Assembly: GCA_036925085.1 (NCBI GenBank)
Contig: JAUPFP010000004.1
Location: 8,406,938 to 8,470,937 of the forward strand
DNA from: Brachycybe producta
Taxonomy: Eukaryota; Arthropoda; Diplopoda; Playtdesmida; Andrognathidae
Direction: 5' to 3'
DNA length: 64,000 bases
A model generated the notes under the pieces. It made no database searches and was not told the DNA's origin. It saw only the letters and a list, made by a program, of their open reading frames with translations. A program made the translations under genes and the position numbers. This document shows, one piece after another, positions 21,201 through 33,700 of the stretch; within the stretch, counting starts at the first letter, position 1; each line of letters begins with the position of its first letter.

Positions 21201-21397
21201 TTGCGTAGCAAACGACTGTATTTTACTGTCCTTACTTGCCTGTGTCATAAAGATATATTTCTCTTCAAATTAACCTTGTTGAATGAGGGTTTAACATTGC
21301 CAAAAGAATCTGCAATTCATGGCTACAACATTTGTCAAATAAATGAGGCCTGTATTATAGGAGGCTATGGCAATACGTAATAATTAATGAAGAACAT

Positions 21398-21427
21398 TAT
21401 ATAAGACACTCATTTGAAGTTTCAGTA
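21398..21427 (+). promoter_or_regulatory. Core promoter of the P450 gene (TATA box and initiator)
   Basis: TATATAAG at 21398-21405 and an initiator-like TCAGTA at 21422-21427, about 26 bp apart, predict a transcription start near 21424 and a 29-nt 5' leader before the ATG at 21453. Confidence 0.55.
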
Positions 21428-21452
21428 ATTGTGTAAAAAGTAAAGTCCAAGG

Positions 21453-21768
21453 ATGGATTTCATAACATTGATTACATTTACAATTTTGATCATAACATTG
21501 TATAAATTCTGGGGTTTTAGAAATCTTCCTCCAGGTCCCTATGGCTTACCAATAATAGGGTATTCCCTATTTTTGGGCAATAAACCTCATGTAACCTTCA
21601 AAAAACTCGCTGAAAAGTATGGCGATATTTATTGTATTAATATTTTAAACAAAAATGTCGTTGTCCTGAATAACTATAATTATGTCAACGAGGTTCTCGT
21701 AAAACAAGGACACATATTCAGTGGAAGGCCGCAAATGTTTGCTATGGATACCATGTTCGAAAAGAAAG
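21453..21768 (+). CDS. P450 exon 1 (residues 1-105 plus first base of codon 106)
   Basis: Encodes the membrane anchor, the proline-rich hinge and the first beta/A-B helix region through MDTMFEKK. The donor aaag|gtatgt is at 21769; phase 1. Confidence 0.93.
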
Positions 21769-24700
21769 GTATGTCACTTGCTATTTCTTAATGAAAAATC
21801 TCATATGTAATATGAATGTATTCAAAACTCATAAGAAAAATTATCATAAAGATCTAATCAGCTCGAAATTCTACCAAACGCTAAATACGTATTTTAAGGT
21901 GATTCAACTTAAAATGGTGGTTCAACTAGTTCATACTTGTGTAAATACAAGGCGCCAACGGTCAACGTTTGGCTCTGACCGGTGGCCAGGGTTGTTAAAA
22001 TAATTTTTAAAAAAAAATATAAAAACGTCGAGGCTCTTTTTTTTTATAAAATGAACCTTTTTCAAGAAAACAAAATGAAATTTTAATTACTTTTCAAATA
22101 ATATACACAAACTGTGCATGATTATAATGTGCACATTTAATAAACATCATATTGCTTTATATCATTTATGTGCTTGTAAGATTAAAAACTAATGAAATGA
22201 ATTTAAAGAAATTGAATTTCAGAACTTTAGATAGAATCAGAGAAGTACAAACAAAGAAGAAAAAAGGTCACAATGACTGTGACTGCATCATAGAAAATTG
22301 TAGGCCTAAATCAGTTTAAATCGTGACTATATAGTAGAACATTAACTAAATTATAATGTTCAAATAATTTAAGAAAATGAATAAACTAGAAATAATGAAA
22401 TATCTGTTCAAATCTTGAAACTCTGACTGCATTGGTCGGCGGTCTGTTTCGTTCCTGTTGACTCCGAACTCAGACATCAAAGGCCCATTTCACTAAACTA
22501 CAAGTCTTGTTAGTAACAAGTAAATTTTGACAAGTTTGCAAAATATCTACTACATTATTAGCGTTTCACAGAAGTACAAATGTACACTTGTAATAAGAAG
22601 TGAATTTTTTCAAGTTTACAAGTGTAAAACACAAAAAATCACTTGTAACTAACAAGTGTAGTTCACAGGCTTGTTACTGACACTTGTTGCCAACTAAAGA
22701 TTTTCTACCTAATTTGGAATTAAACAGGATGTACTTACTTTTAAAATACACCACTTGTTACCTACACTTTTAACTTTGTTACTCACAAGACTTGTAGTTT
22801 TATGAAACGGGCCCCAGATCAATTAACAAAATATAAAGGCAGAAAGTGAAAAATAATACGAAATTTCAAATTTGTATATTTGTGTTTTAAACCATGATTT
22901 TTTAGTGATTTAAATCAAACAACCCTGCCAGTGGCGTACCCAAGGGGGGAGGGGTGGGTCCATGCAGGGGCGAAGCTAGGGAACCGCCAGACCCGCAACT
23001 GCGGGGGGGGGGGGCGCATTAGCCAGGTAGCAAAAACTAGTTGGGCCAACGTTGGGCAGATTTTAACGAATATGTTGCTCAGACGTCTTTATGAGCTGTT
23101 GGCCCACCCCCTTTTTGTCTCGTTGGACAACGTGTTACCAACGCATTTTATTAAGAAATTTGTCATAGGTGAGAACTTTGGGCCAACCTTTTTGCCAACC
23201 ACTTTCGTATGTCTATTGCTGACCATACACCAACCATTTACCAACATCAGTTTATGACTGCTCACCAGCTGTTTACCAACGTCCATTTTTGACCTTGTGC
23301 CAATGATTTACCAACGTTACCGACGTTGATTCAACGTCGGAACGCCAACGTTTAATCGACGTTGCGAATTAAGAGTATTAATTAAAAACTAAAAAATTAA
23401 AAATGAGAATCTTAATTGTCCAAGTTTTGCTTATACATACCAAGCCAGTGACATACTTTTAAACACTAATTAGTACTTACCAGAACCAGCAGGGATTCGA
23501 TCGTGTGTCCTTTATGCCCACACCAATGTCCGCATCCAGTCACTTACCCACTAGGCCACAATGACATCTTATTTGGAGAGTGCTAAATAAGGCTTTATTA
23601 GGCTTGGAAACTATAGAGACTAATCTAAACTATAAAGAGTCTAATCTTAAGTTGCATATACATAAATGAAGTATGCTTATAATTACACTGTGAACGGAAA
23701 AAAAACGAACTTCTATAATAGATAGAAAAATGAACACTAATATTAAAAAAATGGTTTTTTTTTTTCCCGTTCACAGTGTATATGACACTTCATTTACATA
23801 TTACAACTATATATTTTAAGACATATCAAAAGATAAAAATACATATATGTATGGTTTTTCCCATATGCTTCTCGTTGTTTTCATTTTGGACGTGCAATGA
23901 TAATCAACTGTTGATTTATCATTGCATATCCCACTTGAATAAATCAACTGTTGATTTTCAGTTGATTATTGGTTGTATTATCGTTGGAAAATAGTCGGAC
24001 ATCAATGTTGGATTTGCATTACCAATCCAACTATTTAACAACGTTGATTTAAGGTTGATCAACCAACATTAAATCAACGGTTGATTTTCAGTTGATTATT
24101 GGTTGCATAATGGTTGTAAAATAGTCATTGGAACAAGATATAATAAACGTTGGAAATCAGTTGGAAAAACATTGAAAATGTGTCTGAAATTCGACATAAA
24201 AATACGTTTTTCCAACTCACATATCCAAACGTTTTTAGTACTGTTTAATACTGTTTGCCATCCAACGAAAGCCTAACGGTTGAATGTACGTTGTTACAGG
24301 GTTGTAAAATCGTCAGTATTTTTAGTTAGATTTTTGCTGTTTATCCAATTTTCGACCAACGTCATTTTACCGTTGGCCTGCCAACAAAATGCCAACGATT
24401 GATTTTCAGTTGTTATTTAGTTGGAAATTAGTCATTACATTAAGTTGGATTTTTGTTGTTTATCCAATTTTTGCCCAACGTCATTTTATAGTTGGCCAGC
24501 CAACGAAAGCCCAACGGTTGATTGTCTGTTGTTACTAAGTTGGAAATTAGTTATTAATTTAGGTTGGCTTCATGTGGTTTTTCCAATTTTTGACCAACGT
24601 CACTTTAATATTGGAATACAGTCAGTATTCAACATATAACGAATATGGTGAAAATGTGTTGGAAAATCGTTGGCAATGTGTAGGAAACGTGTCATAAATA

Positions 24701-27700
24701 ACTGTTGGCCCAACTATATCCATCCAACTTATGACCAACCATTGGTAAAAGGTTGGCCAGCCAACCAGACCAATAACCAACCATTACGACCAAATTTCCA
24801 CGTTGGGCCAACATATGTGTGCTACCTGGGTAGGTTCGGGGGTGCAAAAAACGAAATGAAAGTCGATTTATTTTCAAAAATAATTGAATAAATTAACCGC
24901 AAACATCAACGTCTGTTCTGATGTTAGAGAGATGCCCTGTGGACCCGTGGCAGACGTCTTATGGTTGCACACGAAGAACACGTAGTCTCCTGATGCTGCT
25001 TCTTTGTGATTTAAGTACTCGCTTAGGCGAATGTTAATCACGGCCGATTGCCGAATTCTGTACAAAGTGATGATGAGCATTAAATAGCGCGTGACCACGG
25101 ACCACTTAATAATTGCTAGTATTAAACCCATTATCAAGAAGGCACATAAGTGAGTTGTTTACGTCCTCCAAGAGTGCCAGGTCGCTTACTAACAATGTAG
25201 ACACGGCCACAGTTTCGTCAGTGAATGTGTCTTTCACCGCATTTTCGCACTTCTTCACTTGGCTTTTTGTTCTTTTTTGGCCCATGTCATAAATCGCTTG
25301 ACAACTTCTATGACATGCGCCAAGTCATCGTACAAGAGGTGATCCTTGACCCTCAAATCGGTCGCAGTCATCAGGTATTGAAGGTAAATCAGTAAGTTGT
25401 GGTAAAGACTTATGATGGTGCTTGCTTTCATGCCAACACGTGTGAGTTGTAAAGCATAATTTTGTACATGTTTAGTGTGTATCAAAAGGCTTGGCACCTG
25501 TGTTTTGTGCTTTTTGCCAGTTGAGATATTAATGTGATACAACGCCCTTGCAATGAGTCTCGCATACATGAGTCGATGCACACGGGCTCGAAAGATTTTT
25601 TCAGTTTCCATGTGATCGATAAAATCCATGAAAAACGATAGATTGTAGTGCATGGTCAGACTCTCCGCCTGCATCTTTGCAAACACGGATCCTGCACAGT
25701 ATAGAGTATAAGACGGTCATGGGTAGGGACATGGCACAGCAGACAGTTACAATTTCTTCGACCAGTGGTTTTTTCTTCAGGTGGACACAGAGCATATTAG
25801 GCAAGGCATTTTCTTCATCAATTTTGCCATGCACGTCGCCATGAGTTTGTTTTACCGGAAATATTGATGTCATCTTTGACATTGTTATCTGCAGTCCCCT
25901 TCCTCGACTGATTTCATTTTTCCATCTTTTTAAAACGCTTCGTTTTATGCGTTAGTTACTGAAACAACACATTTTTAGAAGCAATTCGGTATGTTCCACA
26001 TTGACTGCCAAACACGCCCAAATGAATGTAATGTTATTCACAGACAGCACAGAAAGCAAATGACCTTATTTTGGAAAGGAAAAAATAAGGCCGCCAAAGA
26101 GAAAGAATGTATCCACATGTTCAGGGAAATGTCTCTGTGTTTGATGAAACAATAACATCTCAGTGACAAACGAGATTTCCCAACAAGCCTACTCGCCACG
26201 TCAAGACTGAATACGTGAGTAGGTGGGTGGGATTAGTTCCTAGGATGAGGTCCATGTGCACAAAAAAGGCCCACGGGCCTCAGAAATTTGAACTCTCTTT
26301 TTTATTTACACAGAAACATCGATTGGCCCAACAATTGGTCCTGTTGTAAGTAGCTCAGTTTCCATAAGTTACACTTTGGAAGAGCATGCATCGAAAAATG
26401 ACATAAAAGCCCAAAAACTTATATGTTCACAATTGAAGAATCTTACATGGAAACATTGATTGGCCCCAACAGGGTTGAGTACAATTTTCTTTAAATTCAA
26501 CTTTGCCTGAGCGTGCATTGAAAAGAGGCATAAAAGCCCCAAAAAATGTACGCACTTTATTGCCAAATTCTACTTCGATAGGTAATCGAAGAATTCAGCT
26601 TCGTAAGGACCCTTATTCAAAGATTTCATATTTGAGAAGTCCTTATTCAAAAAACTCATCTTTGTGAAGTTTTTATTTTGTTATCCCTTTTTAAATTGCC
26701 CGTTTTTGAAAAAAGGCGACAAGTACACTTGTGCCATTAGGCGGCATTAGTGCACTCAAATCACAGTGGCTCCTCTAGTGGTATTAGTGTATAACTACAC
26801 GTGAGAGGTTAGGCCAAAAGTGGGTTCTATGTTCCTTGTTAACCATAAAACCAACACAGGACTAAGTCGATGGGCTTTTAGCCTAACATTCGTTGAAAAT
26901 GATGTTTCATACAACTTATCCCAAAAGTGGTAGGAGTAACTCCATAATCCACACGGGACTAAGTTGATGGGCTTTAGGCCTTACATTCGTTGACAACGAT
27001 GTTTCATCCGACTTATCCCAAAAATGGTAAAGTAACTAATGATGATGAGAGTAACTCCTTACAATGGCGCTGATCAGTTCCAACCAAAGTGTGCCCACTT
27101 ATGACCACAACTGGCCAAAATTGGGCATGACTTTTCTATACCTTTTGCCAAAAATATCAACATAAACATGCGGCTGCCATAACTTCAGTGGCAATTAAGC
27201 CTAGCTACGTCACTGGGTCCAAGGGTCTGGACCTCCTCCCAAAATTCTATCTATATGCCAAAAAGACATGTGACAAAAAGTACATTTCATAGTTTTTTTT
27301 CTAATCTTTCTTTCTGTTGCTGACTATGGCATGCAGAGAATCACCACCCCAACCACCATGTGGAACATTCCATCCGAGATTCAGACCATATAAATGCTCC
27401 ACCACAACTCCACTTATTGCAGACAACCTAAACGCTCACACTTCACCATATAAATGAACACGTGTTGTTGTTTACAATGAAGTAGGCTGCCAAACGAAGA
27501 CACCTCATTGGTGTTGGACTGTCACGTGAGTGCATTTTCCCCATGGTTCCATCATTCTACCCCTGGGGACACACACACTCTTGGGCGTGCCACTGTGTGC
27601 TGTTCCTTTTGCCGTGGCGAAAGGAAAAATTTCTCAGTTCTTAACAAAGCTTCTGGCATGGACGTTCTGCAAGCCAGTTTTTCATGTCGCAGTATGCCGC

Positions 27701-30700
27701 TTCATAATGGATGTTGCACCATGCTGTGCGGCGGCACTGCATACCATAATGGGTGACTAGCCTTATTCTGAAAAAAATTTTTGGACCACCCATAAAAAAA
27801 TTCTGGCTACCCTAGTGACTGTTACCCCATTTTGAGGCTACATCAACACCGTCCTATTTCCGTCGTTTCAGCCGGGACTTCGCATCGGCTTTCCACGGTA
27901 AGATCCAACGGGGATTTACTGTGAATTCTACATCGGTTGGCGGCAATCCGTCCATCGATCTACCGTGAGATTGACTCGACCGGCGTCACACAGAGACCGG
28001 ACGGACAAGAGCGGGCAGTCCGCGTTTCGACCTCGGCCCCAAGGGGGGATCCGGTAAGATGGGGAAGTTTTGCCGGGGTATTGTTTCAGACCCAAGTCGG
28101 GTCATTACAATAATACTACAGCAAAGGGTCAAGTTGCCAGAGTGATGCCTGGTGCAAGCCAGAAGCTCCAGCCATCGCTAGGCTTAGAGCCGGTATGGCT
28201 GGAGGGTCACAAGTACCTGGCCACCATTCGTGATAGCCAGTTCTACTACTGACTACCGAAGAGAAGTCTTTGTTAATTCGCCATCGGTCGCCACTGAACT
28301 GAGTGGTGAGCAACAGGTAATGCTTGAAAGCTCAGTTGCCCGACATCGTCGGTGCTCTGATCAAGGGACCTACCTCCAGGCGGCCTCCAAATATGTGGAT
28401 GTCCTGCGGAAGGCAGGGGTGCCTCTGGCGAGGTCTGCAGACCCGGAAATTACCAGTTGGGTATTTCCAATGTCATGCTCCACATTGGAGGCTGTGTGAA
28501 CCCAGTTGGATAACTGGTTTGCCCCCTCACCCTACATGCCTAGTGGTGAGGTGCTGGATCATGCAGTCATCGAGCAGGCGGGAGGAGTTCGCATGTCCAT
28601 ACTTTCCACCGGTAAGGACTTCTGTACATCTGGAATTACTGTCCAGTGTGGACGGTAAGGTGGACAGGCTGCAGAAGTTCGATGATGGAAATCGATGGGT
28701 TCCCGTTCCGGATCTTCATTGCCAGGCGTATGCCTGGGGATCACCAAGAGTGTGGGTGTCAATGGGTGATCGTCTCTTGGAGATGATCGTAGACACCAGG
28801 GCCGATGTGTCGGTCATAAGCATGAAGGTGGCATGAGTGATGGGGTTGCCTATAGAGGAACTGGTGGTTCCGTCATGCCTGCTAGGCATGGGTGGGCACT
28901 CCATCGAGGTAGAAGGGGTTGCAAACGTGGACTTGACCATCCACAGGAAAACCATCAAGGTTGCTCTTCTTTTGGTGAACAGAGTACGATGCATTGTTGG
29001 GTGTTAAGCACACCGCACACGCCTCGGCTTGATAATGCATATCATGCACTGGAAAGTCTTTCTGGGAGGATGTCTGGACCGCACATCCATACGCCCTTCT
29101 AGCCGCACACACCGATCGAGTGCTTGGGATACCTGGGGAGGTGGAATCAGTTCCACCATCAATACTAGAGGCTCTGCCTCAGGAACAGCAACTCCCAGAA
29201 GTCCCGTTAGCACTCAAGAAGGTTGACGGGTGGGTGAACATTGTTTCACTAGAGCTACCCGAGACCAGGATAACAATCAGGAGCCAGGAAGTTTGTTTCC
29301 TGCGACTGAGGGAGAACATCTAGCTATCAGCCCACGTACGATGTGTCATATCGGTGTCGCTGGTAAGCATACCGGCCTTGGCCAGCTGCTTCTTGTGGAG
29401 CTGCACTGCAAAGCCTTGGGTGGACGTGGTGTGTTGACTGTGGCAGGAATTGCTCAAGCCAACAGGTTGGGCTGGTACAATATCTGGTTCGAGTACATGG
29501 GAGATGCACGCATTGCCCTGGAGACAGGCAAGGGTGTGGTCAAGTCTCAAGCTGTGGAGGCTGCCCTTGTGGTAGGGCTGGAAGAGTCATCTGAGTTGAG
29601 AGGGGGAACGTCAGGAGTGGCAACGTCAAATTTGAAAGTGGCATCCAAAAACGGACGCTGAGTCCTCAATGTAACAATGGCTCCTACCCTCAAAGAATGT
29701 CTTAAGATTGGTCCCAATCTGAAGCCTGATGAGGCGAGACAGCTTCGGGAGTTCCTACTTAAGCACCTAGCTCATTTTGCATTTGACTATATGGAGTTGG
29801 GTGAAACCTCTCTTGTCGAACATACAATTGATACCAGTGGGCAACCTCCGGTGTGAGGATTGCATCGAACTGCTCCAGCGGGCAGAGAATTTGAGAAAGA
29901 AGAGGTGGCGAAGATGTTGGATGCAAGGGTTATCCGACCTTCACGTAGTCCCTACGCAAGCCCTATCTTGTTTGTTCGCAAGAAGGATGGTGGGTTTTGT
30001 TTTTGTGGACTACCGGAAACTGAATTCCCAGACTAAGCTGGATAAGTATCCATTGCCTCACATCAATGATGCACTCGATTCATTGGCCAGTGCGAAGTTC
30101 TTTGCAACCTTGGACCTGGCTAGTGGGTACTGGCAGATTCGGATGGCTGAGCCAGACGTTGGGAAAAAGCATTCATTTGCTCTCAAGGTCTGTTTGAGTT
30201 CCGGAAAATGCCTTTTGGACTAACGCTCCAGCCACGATGCAGTGAGCGCTAGACCTCTTGCTGGCAGGACATAAGTGGGAGACTTGTCTGGTGTACCTGG
30301 ACAATATTATCATCTTTGAGAACACCTTCAAGCAATTCCTCGAGACTCCATTGTCCTTGGACTGTTACGAGGGGCGGAGCTAAAACTCCAGCTGAAGAAA
30401 TGTTTCTTTGGCTTTGACAAAGTTTGTTATCTCGGTCACGTATTGAGTGCCGAGGGAGTTGCTTCGGACCCAGATCTCGTAAAAGCAGTCGAGCAGTTTG
30501 ACGCAGGAAAAGGCCCAGCGAAGTCCATTCCCCAGGCATGGACTGGGTACTCTGGAACTATCGGTTGCAAGAATCCTTGAGCTCTTGCGAACTGTCGTAC
30601 TCTTTGACACACCAAGCATGATTTAACATACTCCACCGTGTCACGTTTCATACCTAACCAGTAGAAACGGGTACATAACCGTTGGTATGTCTTGTACACT

Positions 30701-33700
30701 TCGAAGTGACCAGCTTCGGAGCTATCATGCAACTTCCACAAGCAGAAGGCTTGACATGACCTTGGCACCACCAACACAGTTTTTGTCCAATCCTGAATGG
30801 ATTTGATGGCATACAACAACTTGCCTGCCATCACAAACTTGAACCGTAAGTTCGAGTCAGGGTCGGTGCAGAGCTCAACCCGCACCTTGGAGCACCAACT
30901 ATCATTGGCCTGCTCCTTAACCCAATCCACCTCAGACTGGATCCGGTAAATTACCTCACCCACGTCTGCCTCGACGTGTTCAAGTAAAGAAGGATCGTCA
31001 ACTTCATTTACTGGATACCGACTTAAACAGTCAGCATCCTCGTGAAGTTTCCCCTTCTTTTACTGAATCTTATACCAGTACTCCTGCAACTGCATTTGCC
31101 AACGCCCCAACCTGCCCTGCAGGTTTTTGGCAGTCTGCAAATGACAGAGCGCATGGTGATCAGTTTAGATCACAAAGTCCCGGTTAAAGATGTAAGGTCA
31201 GAATTTACCCACGGCAAACATGATCGCCAAGCATTCCTGCTCCGGTGACACTATACCGTGTTTCCGGTCCATTCATGAGACGGCTAGTGTAGGCCAGAAC
31301 CCGAGGAGCCTTGTCCTCAGGTAACTTTTGGTATACTATGACACCTAGACCGTACCCACTAGCATTGGTGTGAATTAACACCTCACCACGTGGATGATAC
31401 ATGGTGAGCACCGGTGCTTCTGTTAAAAATGCCTTTAACTGCTCAAACGCTAGACCACACTGCTCCGACCAGTCAAAGGACGCATCCTTCCTGGTCGGAT
31501 CATGCAGTAGCCTTGCGACCTTGGCGAAGTCCTTAATGAACCTACGGTAGTAGCCGGCTAGTCCAAGAAAACTTCGGATGGCGGTCACCGTTGTAGGAAC
31601 ATTGAACTCTTCGACTGCTCTCACGAGTCCCGGGTCCGGAGCAACTCCCTCGGCACTAACAATGTGGCCGAGATATTTGACCTTGTCAAAACCGAAGAAA
31701 CATTTCTTCGGCTGGAGTTTCAGCTCCGCCCCTGGTAACAGTCTCAGGACAGTACTCAAGCGTTCAAGAAACTGCTCAAAGGTGCTCCCAAAGACGATAA
31801 TATAGTCTAGGTACACCAAGCAGTTCTCCCACTTATGTCCCGCCAACAAGAGGTCCAGCGCTCTTTGCATCGTGGCAGGAGCATTGCAGAGTCCGAAAGG
31901 CATTTTTCGGAACTCAAACAGACCTTGAGAGCAAATGAATGCTGTCTTCTCAATGTCTTGCTCCGCCATCCTGACCTGCCAGTAACCACTAGCAAGGTCC
32001 AGGGTTACGAAATACTTCGCTCCAGCAAGTGAATCGAGGGCATCATCGATGCGAGGTAACGGGTACTGATCCACCTTTGTCTGGGCATTCAGTCGCCAAT
32101 AGTCCACACAGAAACGAAAGCCACCATCCTTCTTGCGAACAAGCAAGATAGGGCTCGCTTAGGGACTATGCGAAGGTTGGATTACCCCTGCATACAACAT
32201 CTTCGCTACCTCATCTCTCTCGATTGCACGAGCCTCCAGAGCGGTTCTTCGCAATCCTTCTCGCACAGGAGGTAACCCACCGGTATCAATGGTGTGTTCG
32301 ACGAGCGGGGTTTCCCCCAGCTCTGTATAATCGAACGCAAAATGATCTCGGCGTTCCAGCAGGAACTCCCGAAGCTGTGCCGCCTCTTCAGGCTTCAGAC
32401 TAGGTCCGATTATAAGGCACTCTTCAAGAGTGGGTTTACCTTCCGCATTGAGGACCCGGCGAATTTTACCGGTCGCCCCTTTCAACTTAGGCGGAAGCCC
32501 CCATGGGTGGCCATCTCCATGAGTGGGGTCTCCCCCTCTCAACTTAGATGGACCGTCCAGTCCCACCACTAGGGCTGCCTCCAAGAGCTTGAGCTGTCGC
32601 CACACCCTCCCCTGTTTCCAAGGCAAAATCAGCGACGTTCTCAAGCCAAATCTCGTAAGAGCCTTCCTCTGTGGATTCGGCAATTCCTGCCACCGCCAAC
32701 AGACCACAGCCACCTAAAGCTTTATGATGGGGCTCTACAAGAAGCAGCTGTCCAGGGCCAGCATGCTCTATCAAGCTCACAGGAACTACCTTCCGCTCAT
32801 GAGCTGATAACCAAACATTCTCCAACATTCACAGGGAACAAACTTCCCTGCTCCTAATTGGAGAACTGGTCTCAACCAGTGCGGGTGCCACAATGTCGAC
32901 CAACCCATCCACCTTACCAGGTTCTGCAGGCAAGCCTTCCGGTATCCCAAAGGGAGGGAGTAGCAGAGGCTCCACAGAATTGTGAAGCTTTGCCAACACC
33001 TCCAACGAGTTCGGAAGTTGTACCAAAGTACCCTGCAAAGCCTGATTGGTCATTGCGGCATGAAGAGCATCTGGATGTGTGGTCCAGATGTCTTCCCGGA
33101 AAGAAATTTTTCGGCTCACGACGTCCAACATCAACCCAAACCGAGAAGCCAGGTCAACACCTATTATGGCTTCTCTTTCACCCTCAATGAGGAGAAGATG
33201 GGTTCGTATGGACCTTCCGTGGATTGCTATGTCCACATACACGACTCCTTCTATTGCGATGGAGTACCCGCTCATGCCTAAAAGGCATGAGGGGAGGCTA
33301 ACCTCCTGCACCGGTAACCCCATCTACTGTGCCACCAACATGCTCATAACCGAAACCTTGGCACCGGTGTCGACAATCGACTCAACCAGCCGACCATCCA
33401 TCGACACCAGAACACGTGGTGCCCCACGCAAATATGCACGGCTCTGCAATTCTGGTATGGGCAACCGTTGTTGCCCAACATTACTTTTCTGAGCCTCATC
33501 CGCCCTCCCTTCCACAAGGGACGGTCATAATGGACGCTCAGGGGTCTGGGTACTGGTCTCCAAACTAGGATACCTACCAGGCCTGGGCGACAGCATGGGC
33601 GCACCAACGCTCGAAGCCCTCATAATGCCCATACCATTCAGACCTTCTTCCCCCACATTAGGAAAGAAAGGTGCCACCCAGCTCTCCAGCCGGGCAAGCA

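Larger units (their letters stand above)
23023..24829. mobile_element. Inverted-repeat element with CCAGGTAGCA ends and internal TTGGCCAAC repeats
   Basis: Ends ccaggtagca (23023-23032) and tgctacctgg (24820-24829) are perfect inverted copies. Next to them are 'gttgggccaacgttgg' (left) and 'cacgttgggccaac' (right). Both subterminal regions are dense in CCAACGTTGG-type words, giving a foldback-like structure. No transposase frame is present. Confidence 0.65.
22965..27215. mobile_element. Composite hAT-type element with 8-bp target duplication
   Basis: Left end caggggcgaagctaggg (22965-22981) and right end gcctagctacgtcactg (27199-27215) are inverted repeats matching at 13 of 17 positions. Flanks are ggtccatg (22957-22964) and ggtccaag (27216-27223), 7 of 8 identical. 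The 4.25-kb interior contains another inverted-repeat element (23023-24829), a mariner-type MITE and tyrosine-recombinase-like frames on the minus strand, but no hAT transposase that I recognise. Confidence 0.65.

Noticed and set aside
23490..23565. Functional tRNA gene on the minus strand
   Set aside because: A and B boxes are present but the acceptor and T stems do not pair well. Kept only as a tRNA-like repeat.
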